Below the pieces are notes generated by a model. It searched no databases. It worked only from the letters and a program-made list of their open reading frames with translations, and had not been told where the DNA came from. Below are positions 44,515-53,502 of a stretch of 64,000 bases of DNA, piece by piece. The translations under genes and the position numbers were made by a program. Source of the stretch: Bradyrhizobium sp. cir1 (lineage in GTDB: Bacteria; Pseudomonadota; Alphaproteobacteria; Rhizobiales; Xanthobacteraceae); the NCBI RefSeq assembly GCF_014198245.1, contig NZ_JACIHE010000009.1, positions 204,691-268,690 of the forward strand. The letters run 5' to 3'. Each line of letters starts with the position of its first letter. The stretch's first letter is position 1.

Positions 44515-45255
44515 TTACGAGAACGAGCGCACCAGTCCGGAGGCCAGCAGGTTCCAGCCGTCGATCAGCACGAAGAACAGCATCTTGAACGGCAGCGCGA
44601 GGATCGTCGGCGGCATCATCATCATGCCCATCGACATGGTCAGCGTCGCCACGATCATGTCGATGACGAGGAACGGCAGCATGATGAGGAATCCGATCTC
44701 GAACGAACGCCTGAGCTCGGAGATCATGAAGGCCGGAATGATCACGCGCAGATCGATGCGCTTGTCGTCGAACTTCTTGCGGAAGCTTTCGGCGGCGAGC
44801 GACTCGAAGGTCTGCAGGTCCTTGTCGCGGACATGGGCCAGCATGAATTCGCGGAACGGATCGGTGATCTTCAGATACGCCTCTTCCTCCGAGATCTCGT
44901 TCTTCATGAGAGGCTGGACGCCGCTCTCCCAGGCGCGGTCGAAGGTCGGCGCCATCACATAGAAAGTCATGAACAGCGCAAGGCTGACCAGCACCAGATT
45001 GGCGGGCGTGGTCTGAAGGCCGAGACCGGAGCGCAGGAACGACAGCGCCACCGCAAATCGCGTGAAGCTCGTCACCATGATGAGCAGCCCCGGCGCCACC
45101 GACAGCACCGTGATCAGCGCCATCAGCTGGATGATGCGGCCGCTGGTCGAGCCATTGCCGGGCGGCAGCAGCGAGTTGAGGTCCGGGATCTGGGCGAGCG
45201 CCACTTCGGGCAGCACGGCCAGAAGCAACGCGAGCAGCAGGACTTTCACTCTCAC
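44515..45255 (-). CDS. fliP: Flagellar export apparatus protein FliP
   Basis: This 246-residue export gate protein has a signal peptide (LLLALLLAVLPEVALAQ, removed in FliP), four membrane segments, and the family stretches FTRFAVALSFLRSGLGLQTTPANLVL and SELRRSFEIGFLIMLPFLVIDMIVA. It is the last gene of motE-flgH-fliL-fliP. It overlaps the fliL stop by 4 nt. Confidence 0.96.
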   Translation of the reverse strand: MRVKVLLLALLLAVLPEVALAQIPDLNSLLPPGNGSTSGRIIQLMALITVLSVAPGLLIMVTSFTRFAVALSFLRSGLGLQTTPANLVLVSLALFMTFYVMAPTFDRAWESGVQPLMKNEISEEEAYLKITDPFREFMLAHVRDKDLQTFESLAAESFRKKFDDKRIDLRVIIPAFMISELRRSFEIGFLIMLPFLVIDMIVATLTMSMGMMMMPPTILALPFKMLFFVLIDGWNLLASGLVRSFS

Positions 45256-45695
45256 TGGATCACCAACGTCTCTATGATCAATTCGCGGACCTTGCCGGAC
45301 GAGCGAATATTGGCGCGCTCGGTCAGATCATCGCGCAGATGCTGGAGCCCGCGCGATCCCTCGAATTGCGCCACCGAGGACGACCGCAGATAGGTCACGA
45401 TGTCCTCGCTGATATGGGCGGCCAGGATGCCGGCATCCTCGTCGCTCATGCTCTCGGTCACCATGGAGGCTTCGACGCGGGCCCAGTTGTTGGCCGGCGC
45501 GGCGAGATTGGTCACGATCGGCGACAATTTTCGAAGCCGGGCGCTGCCGGCGTAGCTCGACGCGACCGGCGGCGGCGTGGCGCTCTTCTTCGAGTCGGCG
45601 ACGCGCTCGGCGGCCGCAAACAGGTGCAGGCCTGCGAGTGCGCCAGCACCGATCGCAACCAGAGTCAGCGCCACGATGGCCGCAATCAGGCGCAT
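45252..45695 (-). CDS. fliL: Flagellar basal-body protein FliL
   Basis: This 147-residue protein has one N-terminal membrane helix (2-27) and a periplasmic domain with LSPIVTNLAAPANNWARVEASMV and the typical end ELIIETLVIQ. FliL surrounds the stator and supports torque. It lies between flgH and fliP. Confidence 0.9.
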   Translation of the reverse strand: MRLIAAIVALTLVAIGAGALAGLHLFAAAERVADSKKSATPPPVASSYAGSARLRKLSPIVTNLAAPANNWARVEASMVTESMSDEDAGILAAHISEDIVTYLRSSSVAQFEGSRGLQHLRDDLTERANIRSSGKVRELIIETLVIQ

Positions 45696-45737
45696 GACGT
45701 CCCCTGCCCTCGCGGCGCGATCATGCCGCCACGAACC

Positions 45738-46433
45738 TCAGAACGGTGCCACGGTGTCATAGATCCGATGCCCCCATCCAGGCTGCTGCACGTCAGACAG
45801 GTTTCCGCGACCGCCATAGGACACACGCGCCTCGGCGATCTTGTCGTAGGAGATCGTGTTGGTCCGTGAAATATCGCGCGGCCGCACGATGCCGCCGACA
45901 TTGAGCACGCGCATCTCGGTGTTGACGCGGAATTCCTGCGAGCCGCTGATCATCATATTGCCGTTCGGCAACACGTCGGTGACGATTGCGGCGATGGACA
46001 GCTTGATGTCCTCGGTGCGGTCGATCTGGCCGTTGCCCTTGATCTGGGTGTTGGTGCTGAGATTGGCGTTGGCTTGTCCCTTGTCGGTCCATCCCGCGAC
46101 ATCCATCAGCCAGTCCAGCCCGAACTTGATCTGCGAATCGCGCGAGCGATCGGTCTTGTTGTCGAGCTTGGCCTTGTCCTGCATCGAGATGATCACCGTC
46201 ACGACATCGCCGGTGCGGCGCGCGCGGGGATCGCGGTAGAGATCGACGCCGTCGTCCCAGGTCGAGCGGTAGCTGACCGGCGTGCGCACGCGCGGCGTCA
46301 CCGGGATCGGATCGGCCTGCGTTCTCAGGCCGCTGCCGACCGGCGACAATCGCGGACCAGTCAGGACCTCGGCCGGGTCGTTGACGCATCCGGCAAGCAT
46401 CAAGAGCGACAGGATGAGGATCAGATTCTTCAT
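45738..46433 (-). CDS. flgH: Flagellar L-ring lipoprotein FlgH
   Basis: This 231-residue outer-membrane lipoprotein has the lipobox LMLAGC with the lipidated Cys at 16. The family core is GDVVTVIISMQDKAKLDNKT, with NMMISGSQEFRVNTEMRVLNVGGIVRPRDIS near the end. It forms the outer bushing with FlgI. It starts directly after the motE stop. Confidence 0.95.
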   Translation of the reverse strand: MKNLILILSLLMLAGCVNDPAEVLTGPRLSPVGSGLRTQADPIPVTPRVRTPVSYRSTWDDGVDLYRDPRARRTGDVVTVIISMQDKAKLDNKTDRSRDSQIKFGLDWLMDVAGWTDKGQANANLSTNTQIKGNGQIDRTEDIKLSIAAIVTDVLPNGNMMISGSQEFRVNTEMRVLNVGGIVRPRDISRTNTISYDKIAEARVSYGGRGNLSDVQQPGWGHRIYDTVAPF

Positions 46434-47192
46434 CTATTTGGTCTTTCCGTCATCCACGCGGCGCATTCCGCCGAGCACGTCGGCAAGGTGCGCGGCGCGC
46501 GCCGTATCCATCTCGTTGAAAATTGCGCTCGAGCTCCTCGGGCTGAGCTTGGCAAGCACGGCTGCAGCGGTCTCGTCCGACATGCCGGCGATCTGGGTGG
46601 CCGCGGCGTCCGGCTTCATCCGCGAATAGATCTCGACGACCTGCGCTTCGGCCTTCTTCAGGAAGTCGTCGCGCAGCACCATCCACTTCTCGTACTCGGC
46701 GCGCTTGGCCTCGACCTCGGCGATCCGCTCGCGGAGCTGGGTCTCGGCCTTCTCCAGTTCCTTGATCTGCCAGGCGAGCCTCGCATCGACGGCGGGATCA
46801 GCCACGTTGCTGCAGAACAGGGCGACCTCGTTGTCGGCGGACACGGCGGCCTGCGGCGGTGCAGGCTTCGGCGGCGCCGTAACGCTGCCGGGCTTGGCCG
46901 GACGTGCGGGCGCAGGGGCTGGTGCTGGCGCCGGCGTCTCCGAAGCCGGCACTGCGCCCGTGATCGCGGGCCCGCTATCTTCGGCCGCCCACGCCGTCGC
47001 CCGCATCGACGCATTGTCACCCGGGATCGGCGTATGCGGCTTCTGCGGTCCCGGCGCGCGCGCGCGGGCGAAGGAAAGCAGGTTGAGCGGCTTCGATGGC
47101 TTGGCTTCATCCAGCGCAAGCACGGGCGAAGCGCCCGCGAGCGCCACGGCCGCGACCAGAAGGAGTTTGGCTTTGTGATCCAGCTTCAGCAT
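46434..47192 (-). CDS. motE: MotC chaperone MotE
   Basis: This 252-residue periplasmic protein has a signal peptide (LLLVAAVALAGASPVLA), a Pro/Ala-rich linker, a coiled coil (AWQIKELEKAETQLRERIAEVEAKRAEYEKWM) and a MgtE-N-like end (YSRMKPDAAATQIAGMSDETAAAVLAKL). In Sinorhizobium MotE helps MotC fold. The ATG at 47192 is chosen because it starts a normal signal peptide and puts the LafR box at 48 nt. Confidence 0.87.
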   Translation of the reverse strand: MLKLDHKAKLLLVAAVALAGASPVLALDEAKPSKPLNLLSFARARAPGPQKPHTPIPGDNASMRATAWAAEDSGPAITGAVPASETPAPAPAPAPARPAKPGSVTAPPKPAPPQAAVSADNEVALFCSNVADPAVDARLAWQIKELEKAETQLRERIAEVEAKRAEYEKWMVLRDDFLKKAEAQVVEIYSRMKPDAAATQIAGMSDETAAAVLAKLSPRSSSAIFNEMDTARAAHLADVLGGMRRVDDGKTK

Positions 47193-47239
47193 CGGGCCGC
47201 GTACGATTCTCGGTCGAGACTTGAGCATTGAGCGACCAA

Positions 47240-47255
47240 GCTTGCACGACGCTTG
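47240..47255 (-). promoter_or_regulatory. Candidate LafR box, motE operon
   Basis: The coding-strand sequence is CAAGCGTCGTGCAAGC, a perfect CAAGC-N6-CAAGC. The -10 candidate about 9 nt on is weak (CAATGC). It lies just behind the flgI stop and 48 nt before motE. Confidence 0.65.
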
Positions 47256-47259
47256 TGCA

Positions 47260-48390
47260 TCATTGGACGATGACGTCGGCCTGCAGCGCGCCGGCGGTCT
47301 TGATCGCCTGGAGAATGGCGATGATCCCTGATGGCTTGAGGCCGATCTGGTTCAGTCCGCGAACCAGGCGCTGGAGGTCGACGCCGCTCAGAATGGCCAC
47401 CTGCGATCCGGCCTCGTTGGCCTCGACCACGGTCTGGGGGACGACCACCGTCTGTCCCCGCGAGAACGGTGCCGGCTGCGACACCACGGGCATCTCCGTG
47501 ACGCGGACCGTCAGGTTGCCGTGCGTCACCGCAACCGTCGATATCCGCACGTCGCGTCCGATCACCACCGTGCCGGTGCGCTCGTTGATCACCACCCGCG
47601 CCGGCGTGTCCGGCTCGACGGTCAGTTCGCCGATTTCCGCCAGGAAGCGGACCGGGCCGACATAGCGCGGCTTCGACAGCACGATAGTCCGATAGTCGCG
47701 CTCGAAAGCGATCTGCGAGCGGTAGCGGCCGCCGGCGTAGCGGTTGACAGCGTCCAGGATGCGCGTCGCAGTGACGAAGTCGGGATTCTTGAGCTCCAGC
47801 ACCAGGAATTCCATTTCGTGGAGGCTTCCCTGCACCTCACGCTCGACCAGCGCCCCGTTCGGGATGCGCCCGGCGGTCGGCGTGCCCTGGCTGACGTTCT
47901 GGGCCTGGCCTCCGACACTGTAGCCGGCAACCGTGACCGCGCCTTGTGCCACCGCATAGACCGCACCGTCCGCTGCGCGCAGCGACGTCATCACCAGCGT
48001 GCCGCCGAGCAGCGAGGTCGCATCGCCGAGCGACGACACCGTCACGTCCATCCGCTCACCGGGTCCGATCGAGGGCGGCAGGTCTGCCGTCACCATCACC
48101 GCCGCGACGTTGCGCGTGCGCAGCGTGGTCGGACGCGTGGGATTGGTGGTGCTCGTGGTCTCGTTCCTGACGTTGATGCCCATGTTCTCGAGCATCGATT
48201 GCAGGGACTGTTCCGTGAACGGGGCATTGCGGAGCGTGTCGCCGGTGCCGTTCAGGCCGATGACGAGACCATAGCCGACGATCTGATTCTCACGCAGCCC
48301 CTTGATATCCGCGATGTCCTTGATGCGGACGGCGGCCTGGGCGCTGGCGGCGAAAAGGACAAGGACGAGCGCAAGCAGGACCCTGGTCAT
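47260..48390 (-). CDS. flgI: Flagellar P-ring protein FlgI
   Basis: This 376-residue periplasmic protein has a signal peptide (RVLLALVLVLFAASAQA) and the classic start RIKDIADIKGLRENQIVGYGLVIGLNGTGDT. It ends with SQVAILSGVDLQRLVRGLNQIGLKPSGIIAILQAIKTAGALQADVIVQ. It forms the peptidoglycan-level bushing and needs FlgA, encoded just upstream with a 4-nt overlap. Confidence 0.96.
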   Translation of the reverse strand: MTRVLLALVLVLFAASAQAAVRIKDIADIKGLRENQIVGYGLVIGLNGTGDTLRNAPFTEQSLQSMLENMGINVRNETTSTTNPTRPTTLRTRNVAAVMVTADLPPSIGPGERMDVTVSSLGDATSLLGGTLVMTSLRAADGAVYAVAQGAVTVAGYSVGGQAQNVSQGTPTAGRIPNGALVEREVQGSLHEMEFLVLELKNPDFVTATRILDAVNRYAGGRYRSQIAFERDYRTIVLSKPRYVGPVRFLAEIGELTVEPDTPARVVINERTGTVVIGRDVRISTVAVTHGNLTVRVTEMPVVSQPAPFSRGQTVVVPQTVVEANEAGSQVAILSGVDLQRLVRGLNQIGLKPSGIIAILQAIKTAGALQADVIVQ

Positions 48391-48863
48391 GATCCGTCCA
48401 CGACCTTGACGGTGCCGTCCGGCTGAACGACGCCCCTGATGATCACGCCGGTATCGGTGTTGCGCACCGGGATGAGCGCGCCGGCCGCGCCCGACTGCAT
48501 CGCCGAGCCGTAAGTGACGATCGACAGGCCGCTGTCCTCGACGACGACCTTGACCATGGCGCCGCGGGCAACGGTCCAGGGATCCTCCACCGCGTTGGTC
48601 GGGATCGGCTGGCCCGGGAGCAGCGCGCGCCGGGCCATGCGACCGACCAGAACCTGGCGTCCTTCGATGAACATGGCGACGCCGAGCAGGTTCGGCGCGA
48701 AGGCGCGCTCCGTGATCATGTCGTCCCGGATCAGCTCGCCGGCTCGGATCGAGACGGCCGGCACGGGAAGCCGCTTCTCCTCGGCCACAGCGACGCGCGC
48801 GGAGACCAGAACCAGCAGCACGGCGGCCAACCCGCGTACGATCAGGCCCACCCTGTTCAACAT
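48387..48863 (-). CDS. flgA: P-ring assembly chaperone FlgA
   Basis: This 158-residue periplasmic protein has a signal peptide (VGLIVRGLAAVLLVLVSARVAVA) and an SAF domain (SIRAGELIRDDMITERAFAP; RRALLPGQPIPTNAVEDPWTVARGAMV; end GVVQPDGTVKVV). It helps FlgI assemble. I chose the ATG at 48863, 13 nt after flgG. Confidence 0.92.
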   Translation of the reverse strand: MLNRVGLIVRGLAAVLLVLVSARVAVAEEKRLPVPAVSIRAGELIRDDMITERAFAPNLLGVAMFIEGRQVLVGRMARRALLPGQPIPTNAVEDPWTVARGAMVKVVVEDSGLSIVTYGSAMQSGAAGALIPVRNTDTGVIIRGVVQPDGTVKVVDGS

Positions 48864-48876
48864 GGACACACCGGAA

Positions 48877-49665
48877 CTAGCGAAGGCCCTTCGATACGGT
48901 CGAGGCCATTTCATCCGAGGCCTGGATGACCTTGGCATTCATTTCGTAGGCGCGCTGCGCCGAGATCAGCTCGGTGATTTCCTTGACCGGGTCGACGTTC
49001 GAGGCTTCAAGCCATTTCTGGTTGATCTTGCCATAGCCGGCATCGCCCGGCAGCCCGACGACCGGCGTGCCGGAAGCGGTGGTCTCGCGATAGAGATTGC
49101 TGCCCAGCGGTTCGAGGCCCGCCTCGTTGGCGAAATTGGCGAGGTTGAGCTGACCGATCTGCTGCGGGTTTACCGCCGTATCCAGCTTGGCAAACACCTG
49201 TCCGGTCTGGTTGACGGTGACCTCGACCGTCCCCTGCGGGATCGTGATGGCAGGATCCAGCAGATAGCCGTCGGTGGTGACGAGCTGACTGTTGGAATTA
49301 ACGTTGAACGAGCCCGCGCGGGTGTATTGCACCTCGTTGTTGGGGCCGAGCACCTGGAACCAGCCGCGACCGTTAATCGCGAGGTCGTAAGGGTTTCCGG
49401 TCTGGGTCAGCGCGCCCTGGATGTGCAGCTTTCGGATCGCCGCCGACTTGACGCCGAGGCCGAGATTGGCGCCCTCGGGGATCGGCGACGAGCCGTTGAC
49501 GTTGGAGACGCCCTGCATGCGGTCCATCTGGTAGAACAGATCGGTGAACTCGGCGCGCGCCCGCTTGTACGACGTCGAATTGATGTTGGCGATGTTGTTC
49601 GCGATGACTTCGATGTTGGTCTGCTGGGCGTTCATGCCCGTGGCCGCAATGGCAAGCGATTTCAC
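48877..49665 (-). CDS. flgG: Distal rod protein FlgG
   Basis: This 262-residue rod subunit starts MKSLAIAATGMNAQQTNIEVIANNIANINSTSYKR and ends VDPVKEITELISAQRAYEMNAKVIQASDEM, the usual flanking helices. Its length of about 260 is typical, including the middle DLAINGRGWFQV domain. It follows fliE after 18 nt. Confidence 0.96.
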   Translation of the reverse strand: MKSLAIAATGMNAQQTNIEVIANNIANINSTSYKRARAEFTDLFYQMDRMQGVSNVNGSSPIPEGANLGLGVKSAAIRKLHIQGALTQTGNPYDLAINGRGWFQVLGPNNEVQYTRAGSFNVNSNSQLVTTDGYLLDPAITIPQGTVEVTVNQTGQVFAKLDTAVNPQQIGQLNLANFANEAGLEPLGSNLYRETTASGTPVVGLPGDAGYGKINQKWLEASNVDPVKEITELISAQRAYEMNAKVIQASDEMASTVSKGLR

Positions 49666-49683
49666 TTAACCCACTCCCTCAGA

Positions 49684-50013
49684 TCAAATCGACATCCGGA
49701 CGACTTCCTGGTAGGCCTGCACGACCTTGTCGCGAACCGCGACCGCCGTCTGCAAGGCCTGCTCGGCCGACATCAGTGCTTCCACGACCTTCCGCGTCGA
49801 TTCCTTGCCCTGCATCGCCGAGATCGACGCTGCTTCGCCCGCCTTCAGCGTGCCGATCGCATCCGTCGTCACCTGCTTCATCACCGACTCGAAGCCGACA
49901 TCGTCGCCGGTCTGGATCTGGGCCGTGGCAGCGGGCGAGATCGCCTGCGCCTCGGTGGCGCGCGACGCCGCCTGGCCTGCGGAAATCGCGGTGGATGAAA
50001 TCGCCTCAAGCAT
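49684..50013 (-). CDS. fliE: Basal-body protein FliE
   Basis: This 109-residue protein joins the MS ring to the rod. The conserved C-terminal helices read SAMQGKESTRKVVEALMSAEQALQTAVAVRDKVVQAYQEVVRM. The N-terminal half is variable. It starts 2 nt after flgC. Confidence 0.93.
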   Translation of the reverse strand: MLEAISSTAISAGQAASRATEAQAISPAATAQIQTGDDVGFESVMKQVTTDAIGTLKAGEAASISAMQGKESTRKVVEALMSAEQALQTAVAVRDKVVQAYQEVVRMSI

Positions 50014-50015
50014 TG

Positions 50016-50432
50016 TCAGCTCCTCAGAAGGTCGATGGTCATGCCCAGCATCGACCTCACCTGTTTCACGACCTGGAGATTGGCTTCATAGGACCGGTTG
50101 ACTTCCCGCATGTCGGCCATCTCGATCATCATGTTGACGTTCGGCAGCTTGACGTAACCGGCCTTGTCGGCCGCGGGATGCCCGGGCTCGTACTCGACGC
50201 GGTATGGCGTGGTGTCGACGCCGACTTCCTTGATCTTCGCGAGCTGCGCGCCGGAGGCACGGTCCATCGCGGCGTCGAACGTGATCGTCTTGCGCTGATA
50301 GGGATCGGCGCCGGCGGTGCGGCCCGTCGACGTCGCGTTGGCAAGGTTCTCCGAGACGATACGCATGCGCGTCGACTGCGCCTCGAGCCCGGAGCTCGCA
50401 ACCGTCAGAGAGGCGCTCAGTGCGTCCAGCAT
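50016..50432 (-). CDS. flgC: Proximal rod protein FlgC
   Basis: This 138-residue rod subunit has the N-terminal LSASLTVASSGLEAQSTRMRIVSENLANATSTG motif and a C-terminal helix NVNMMIEMADMREVNRSYEANLQVVKQVRSM. The length is standard. It follows flgB after 11 nt. Confidence 0.95.
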   Translation of the reverse strand: MLDALSASLTVASSGLEAQSTRMRIVSENLANATSTGRTAGADPYQRKTITFDAAMDRASGAQLAKIKEVGVDTTPYRVEYEPGHPAADKAGYVKLPNVNMMIEMADMREVNRSYEANLQVVKQVRSMLGMTIDLLRS

Positions 50433-50443
50433 GTCAATTCACC

Positions 50444-50824
50444 TCAGGTTTTCACGCTCGACAGGAGCATGCGGTGGAACGAGCGCACGACCGCCGAATT
50501 CATCGAATAGTCGCGATTGACGTCGTTGCCCTTGATCATCTCCTGCTCGAGGCTGACGGAATTGCCGGAGTGAACCACTTCCCAGCTATCCTTCTTGGCA
50601 GTCGCGCGCGTGTCGGTCTCGGCCGCGGACAGCTGCAGGTGCGACGGCGATGTCGTCGCAAGCCTGACCGGCACCGTGTCGAGCACCTTGTTGAACGGCT
50701 CGACATCGCGCGCCCTGAAGCCGGGGGTATTGGCGTTGGCGACGTTGGTCGCGATGGTCGACTGGCGGAGTTCGAGGTACCGCGCCTGCGACGATGCGAG
50801 TTCGAAGAGATAAAGCGGTCCCAC
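50444..50824 (-). CDS. flgB: Proximal rod protein FlgB
   Basis: This 126-residue rod subunit has LYLFELASSQARYLELRQSTIATNVANANTPGFRARD near the start. I prefer the GTG at 50824: rhizobial FlgB starts a few residues before LFDLAS, and this start puts the LafR box at 45 nt, like fliF and flgE. The ATG at 50845 would add seven residues and shorten that distance to 24 nt. It is the first gene of the flgB-flgC-fliE-flgG-flgA-flgI operon. Confidence 0.9.
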   Translation of the reverse strand: MGPLYLFELASSQARYLELRQSTIATNVANANTPGFRARDVEPFNKVLDTVPVRLATTSPSHLQLSAAETDTRATAKKDSWEVVHSGNSVSLEQEMIKGNDVNRDYSMNSAVVRSFHRMLLSSVKT

Positions 50825-50868
50825 GACAGCCCCGTTCCGGTCCATTCGGGAGAACCCTAGGGCGTTAA

Positions 50869-50884
50869 GCTTTCGTCAAGCTGT
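50869..50884 (-). promoter_or_regulatory. Candidate LafR box, flgB operon
   Basis: The coding-strand sequence is ACAGCTTGACGAAAGC, followed by TTAACGCCC (9 nt) and TAGGGT. It lies in the 64-nt gap between flhB and flgB, 45 nt before the preferred GTG start. Confidence 0.55.
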
Positions 50885-50909
50885 TGCGCGAAGCACCATC
50901 CTCGGAAAT

Positions 50910-51995
50910 CTACTGAACCTTCTCGGGGCGCGGTGCCTGCTTCGACTGCAGGAAGTAGATGATCTCGGCGACGGGACGGAAGAACTCCGCCGGAATCACC
51001 TGATCGACCTGAACGGCCTCGTAGAGCGCGCGCGCCAAAGCCTTGTTCTCGATCACCGGGATCCTGTTCTGCTCGGCGACCTCGCGGATCTTCAGGGCGA
51101 TCACGTCCATGCCCTTGGCCACCACGAGCGGCGCCGGGTTTTCCTCGCGCTTGTAGCGCAGCGCGATCGCAAAGTGCGTCGGGTTCGCGATCACCAGCGT
51201 CGCGCGCGCGGCCGAGGCGATCATCCGCTGTCGCGAGCGATCGCGCGCCAGCGAGCGCAGGCGCGCCTTGACCATCGGATCGCCCTCGGCCTGCTTGTGC
51301 TCGTCCTTGATCTCCTGCTTGGTCATGCGCAGCTCGCGCCGCCAGTGGAAGCGCGCCCAGGCGAGATCGATCGCGACCAGGACGATGGTCGCGATGCAGA
51401 TCGCCGAGACGATCCGCATCGCGATGTTGAGGATCATCTCCGGAAGCGCGACCGGATCGGTGTACATCGCCTCGAACGCCTTCGCTTCGGACGAGCGCAG
51501 CACGAAGGCGACGACGGAGGCCACCGAGCCGAGCTTGAACAGCGACTTGGCGAACTCGACGAGGCCCCGCGTTCCGAACAGCCGGCTCCAGCCGCCGATC
51601 GGCGATATCCGTGACAGATCCGGCGCGATACGCTGCAGCACCAGGCGCGGCGCATTCTGCAGCAGCGAGGCGGCGAGGCCGAACACCATCAGGATGACCA
51701 CCAGCGGCACCAGGAATCGAAACGCCTGGAGCCCCACCACGGTGAGGAGGTTCTGGGCGTCGGCCCCGGTGCCGAGGGGGAATCCCTCGGGATCGTCGAG
51801 CAGGCCCTTCAACGTCGGCACCAATTGCTGCACGCCCTGGCCGATCAGGAAAGCCTGGATCACCATCAGCGCGGCCATCGAGGCGAAGATGGATGCCTCC
51901 CGAGAGACCGGAATTTTGCCCTGTTCGAGCGAATCACGGACTTTCTTCTCGGTCGGCTCTTCTGTCTTGCTCTCCTGATCGGATGTTTCTGCCAT
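50910..51995 (-). CDS. flhB: Export specificity-switch protein FlhB
   Basis: This 361-residue inner-membrane protein has four membrane segments and the self-cleaving NPTH motif at 271-274 (ATLVIANPTHFAIALRY). Cleavage there changes the export machine from rod/hook to filament subunits after FliK measures hook length. The N-terminal EEPTEKKVRDSLEQGKIPVSRE is typical. It ends the motA operon. Confidence 0.96.
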   Translation of the reverse strand: MAETSDQESKTEEPTEKKVRDSLEQGKIPVSREASIFASMAALMVIQAFLIGQGVQQLVPTLKGLLDDPEGFPLGTGADAQNLLTVVGLQAFRFLVPLVVILMVFGLAASLLQNAPRLVLQRIAPDLSRISPIGGWSRLFGTRGLVEFAKSLFKLGSVASVVAFVLRSSEAKAFEAMYTDPVALPEMILNIAMRIVSAICIATIVLVAIDLAWARFHWRRELRMTKQEIKDEHKQAEGDPMVKARLRSLARDRSRQRMIASAARATLVIANPTHFAIALRYKREENPAPLVVAKGMDVIALKIREVAEQNRIPVIENKALARALYEAVQVDQVIPAEFFRPVAEIIYFLQSKQAPRPEKVQ

Positions 51996-52008
51996 GCCCG
52001 TTCAGCGG

Positions 52009-53049
52009 TCAGCGGAAGACCAGCTCATCCTCCTGGTCGGGGTTGAGCTCGATTTCGCCCTTCTCCGCGAGGTCGAGTGCGAGGTCGGTGATCACGCGGC
52101 GCGCCTCGAGCACGTCGCGCTGGTTCGACGGCTCGCCGATCGCAAGCTCGTGCTCGACGACGCGTCGGACGCGCGATGCGACCGCGGACAGGATCAGTTC
52201 GCGGAAATGCTTGTCGGTGCCCTTGAGCGCGACGACGATGCGGTCGGTCGGAACCTGGTCGAAGATCATGGTGCGCGCCTTCGGCGCCAGGTTGATGACG
52301 TCGTCGAAGGTGAACAGCAGCTCCTTCAGCACTTCCGCCGACTTCGGCCGCTTCTCCGACAGGCTCTTCAGCATGTCCTCGATGTGGCCGCGCTCCATCT
52401 TGTTGATGATGTCGGCGACCCGGGCATAGGTGTCCGCGCCGAGGTTGCGGGCGAAGTTCAAGGTGAGGTCTTCGTGCAGCGTCTTCTCGAGGACCTTCAT
52501 CGCGTCGTCGGCGATCGGCTTGAGGCTGAGCACACGCCGCATCAATTCGTTGCGCAGGCTGGACGGCAACTGGCTCATCACCTTGGCGGCACAGGCCGGC
52601 TTGACCTTGGACAGGATGAGGGCCGCGGTCTGCGGATGCTCCTTGGAGAGGTAGGTCGCCAGCGAATTTTCCGACACGGACGAGACACGATCCCACACCG
52701 ACCGGCTCGAATTTCCGAGCAGGTCCGTCATGATCGCCGAGACCTGGTCGGCCGGAAGCACGTCGCCGAGCACGGCTTCCAGACCGCCGAGGGTGCCGAG
52801 AATATTCGCGCCCATCGAGAACTGCTGGGCGAACTCCTCGACGATTCCCTCGAGCTCCTGCGCGGTGATCGGCCGCAGCTCCGCCGCCGCCTTGGTGACG
52901 ATGCGGATCTCCTGCGGCTCGAACTGCTGAAGCACGCTCGCGGCCGCCTGCCGGCCCATGGCCAGCAGGAGCGCGGCGACCTTTTCAGTGCCGCCCAGCG
53001 TGGTAACGCCTCGCTGCTTGACGGGAGCGATGCCGACCGGTGCCGCCAT
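52009..53049 (-). CDS. fliG: Motor switch protein FliG
   Basis: This 346-residue rotor protein interacts with FliF, FliM and the stator. It shows the FliG hallmarks VAALLLAMGRQAAASVLQQFEPQEIRIV, MSQLPSSLRNELMRRVL and, in the C-terminal torque helix, FDDVINLAPKARTMIFDQVPTDRIVVALKGTD with charged residues. It follows fliN after 2 nt. Confidence 0.95.
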   Translation of the reverse strand: MAAPVGIAPVKQRGVTTLGGTEKVAALLLAMGRQAAASVLQQFEPQEIRIVTKAAAELRPITAQELEGIVEEFAQQFSMGANILGTLGGLEAVLGDVLPADQVSAIMTDLLGNSSRSVWDRVSSVSENSLATYLSKEHPQTAALILSKVKPACAAKVMSQLPSSLRNELMRRVLSLKPIADDAMKVLEKTLHEDLTLNFARNLGADTYARVADIINKMERGHIEDMLKSLSEKRPKSAEVLKELLFTFDDVINLAPKARTMIFDQVPTDRIVVALKGTDKHFRELILSAVASRVRRVVEHELAIGEPSNQRDVLEARRVITDLALDLAEKGEIELNPDQEDELVFR

Positions 53050-53051
53050 GG

Positions 53052-53426
53052 TCAGGTATCACCCTGCCCCAGCGGCCCGACGATCTCCGTGAGCGAGACG
53101 CCGAAGCGGGAATTGTCCTCTTCGACGACGACCACCTCGCCGCGGGCGACGATGCGGCCGTTGACGACAACGTCAACGGGCTCCCCGACCCGGTGATCGA
53201 GCGGAACCACCGCGCCACGGCCGAGCTTCATCAGGTTCGCCACCGGGATGGTCGCCGAGCCGAGCACCACCTGCATGGTCACGGGAATGCGCAGGATGGC
53301 GTCGACATTGGCGAACTTGCCGGTCTCCTCGGCCGTACGCTGGGCGATCTCCGCCAGCCGCTCCAGCGGGGACGTCTCGGCCTCTCCCGATGCAGGTGCA
53401 GACTCATAGTCGAAGGATTGCGCCAT
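53052..53426 (-). CDS. fliN: Motor switch protein FliN
   Basis: This 124-residue C-ring protein has an SpoA domain covering the second half: NVDAILRIPVTMQVVLGSATIPVANLMKLGRGAVVPLDHRVGEPVDVVVNGRIVARGEVVVVEEDNSRFGVSLTEIV (in part). It is short, as usual for FliN. The ATG at 53426 is chosen over the frame start at 53483. Confidence 0.94.
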   Translation of the reverse strand: MAQSFDYESAPASGEAETSPLERLAEIAQRTAEETGKFANVDAILRIPVTMQVVLGSATIPVANLMKLGRGAVVPLDHRVGEPVDVVVNGRIVARGEVVVVEEDNSRFGVSLTEIVGPLGQGDT

Positions 53427-53502
53427 TTGGTATCGCCTCTTGGTATTTCCATTCCCGGAACGCCGCGGCGACCCGGTCGTCATTGCCCCGCCAGTTCGGG
53501 CT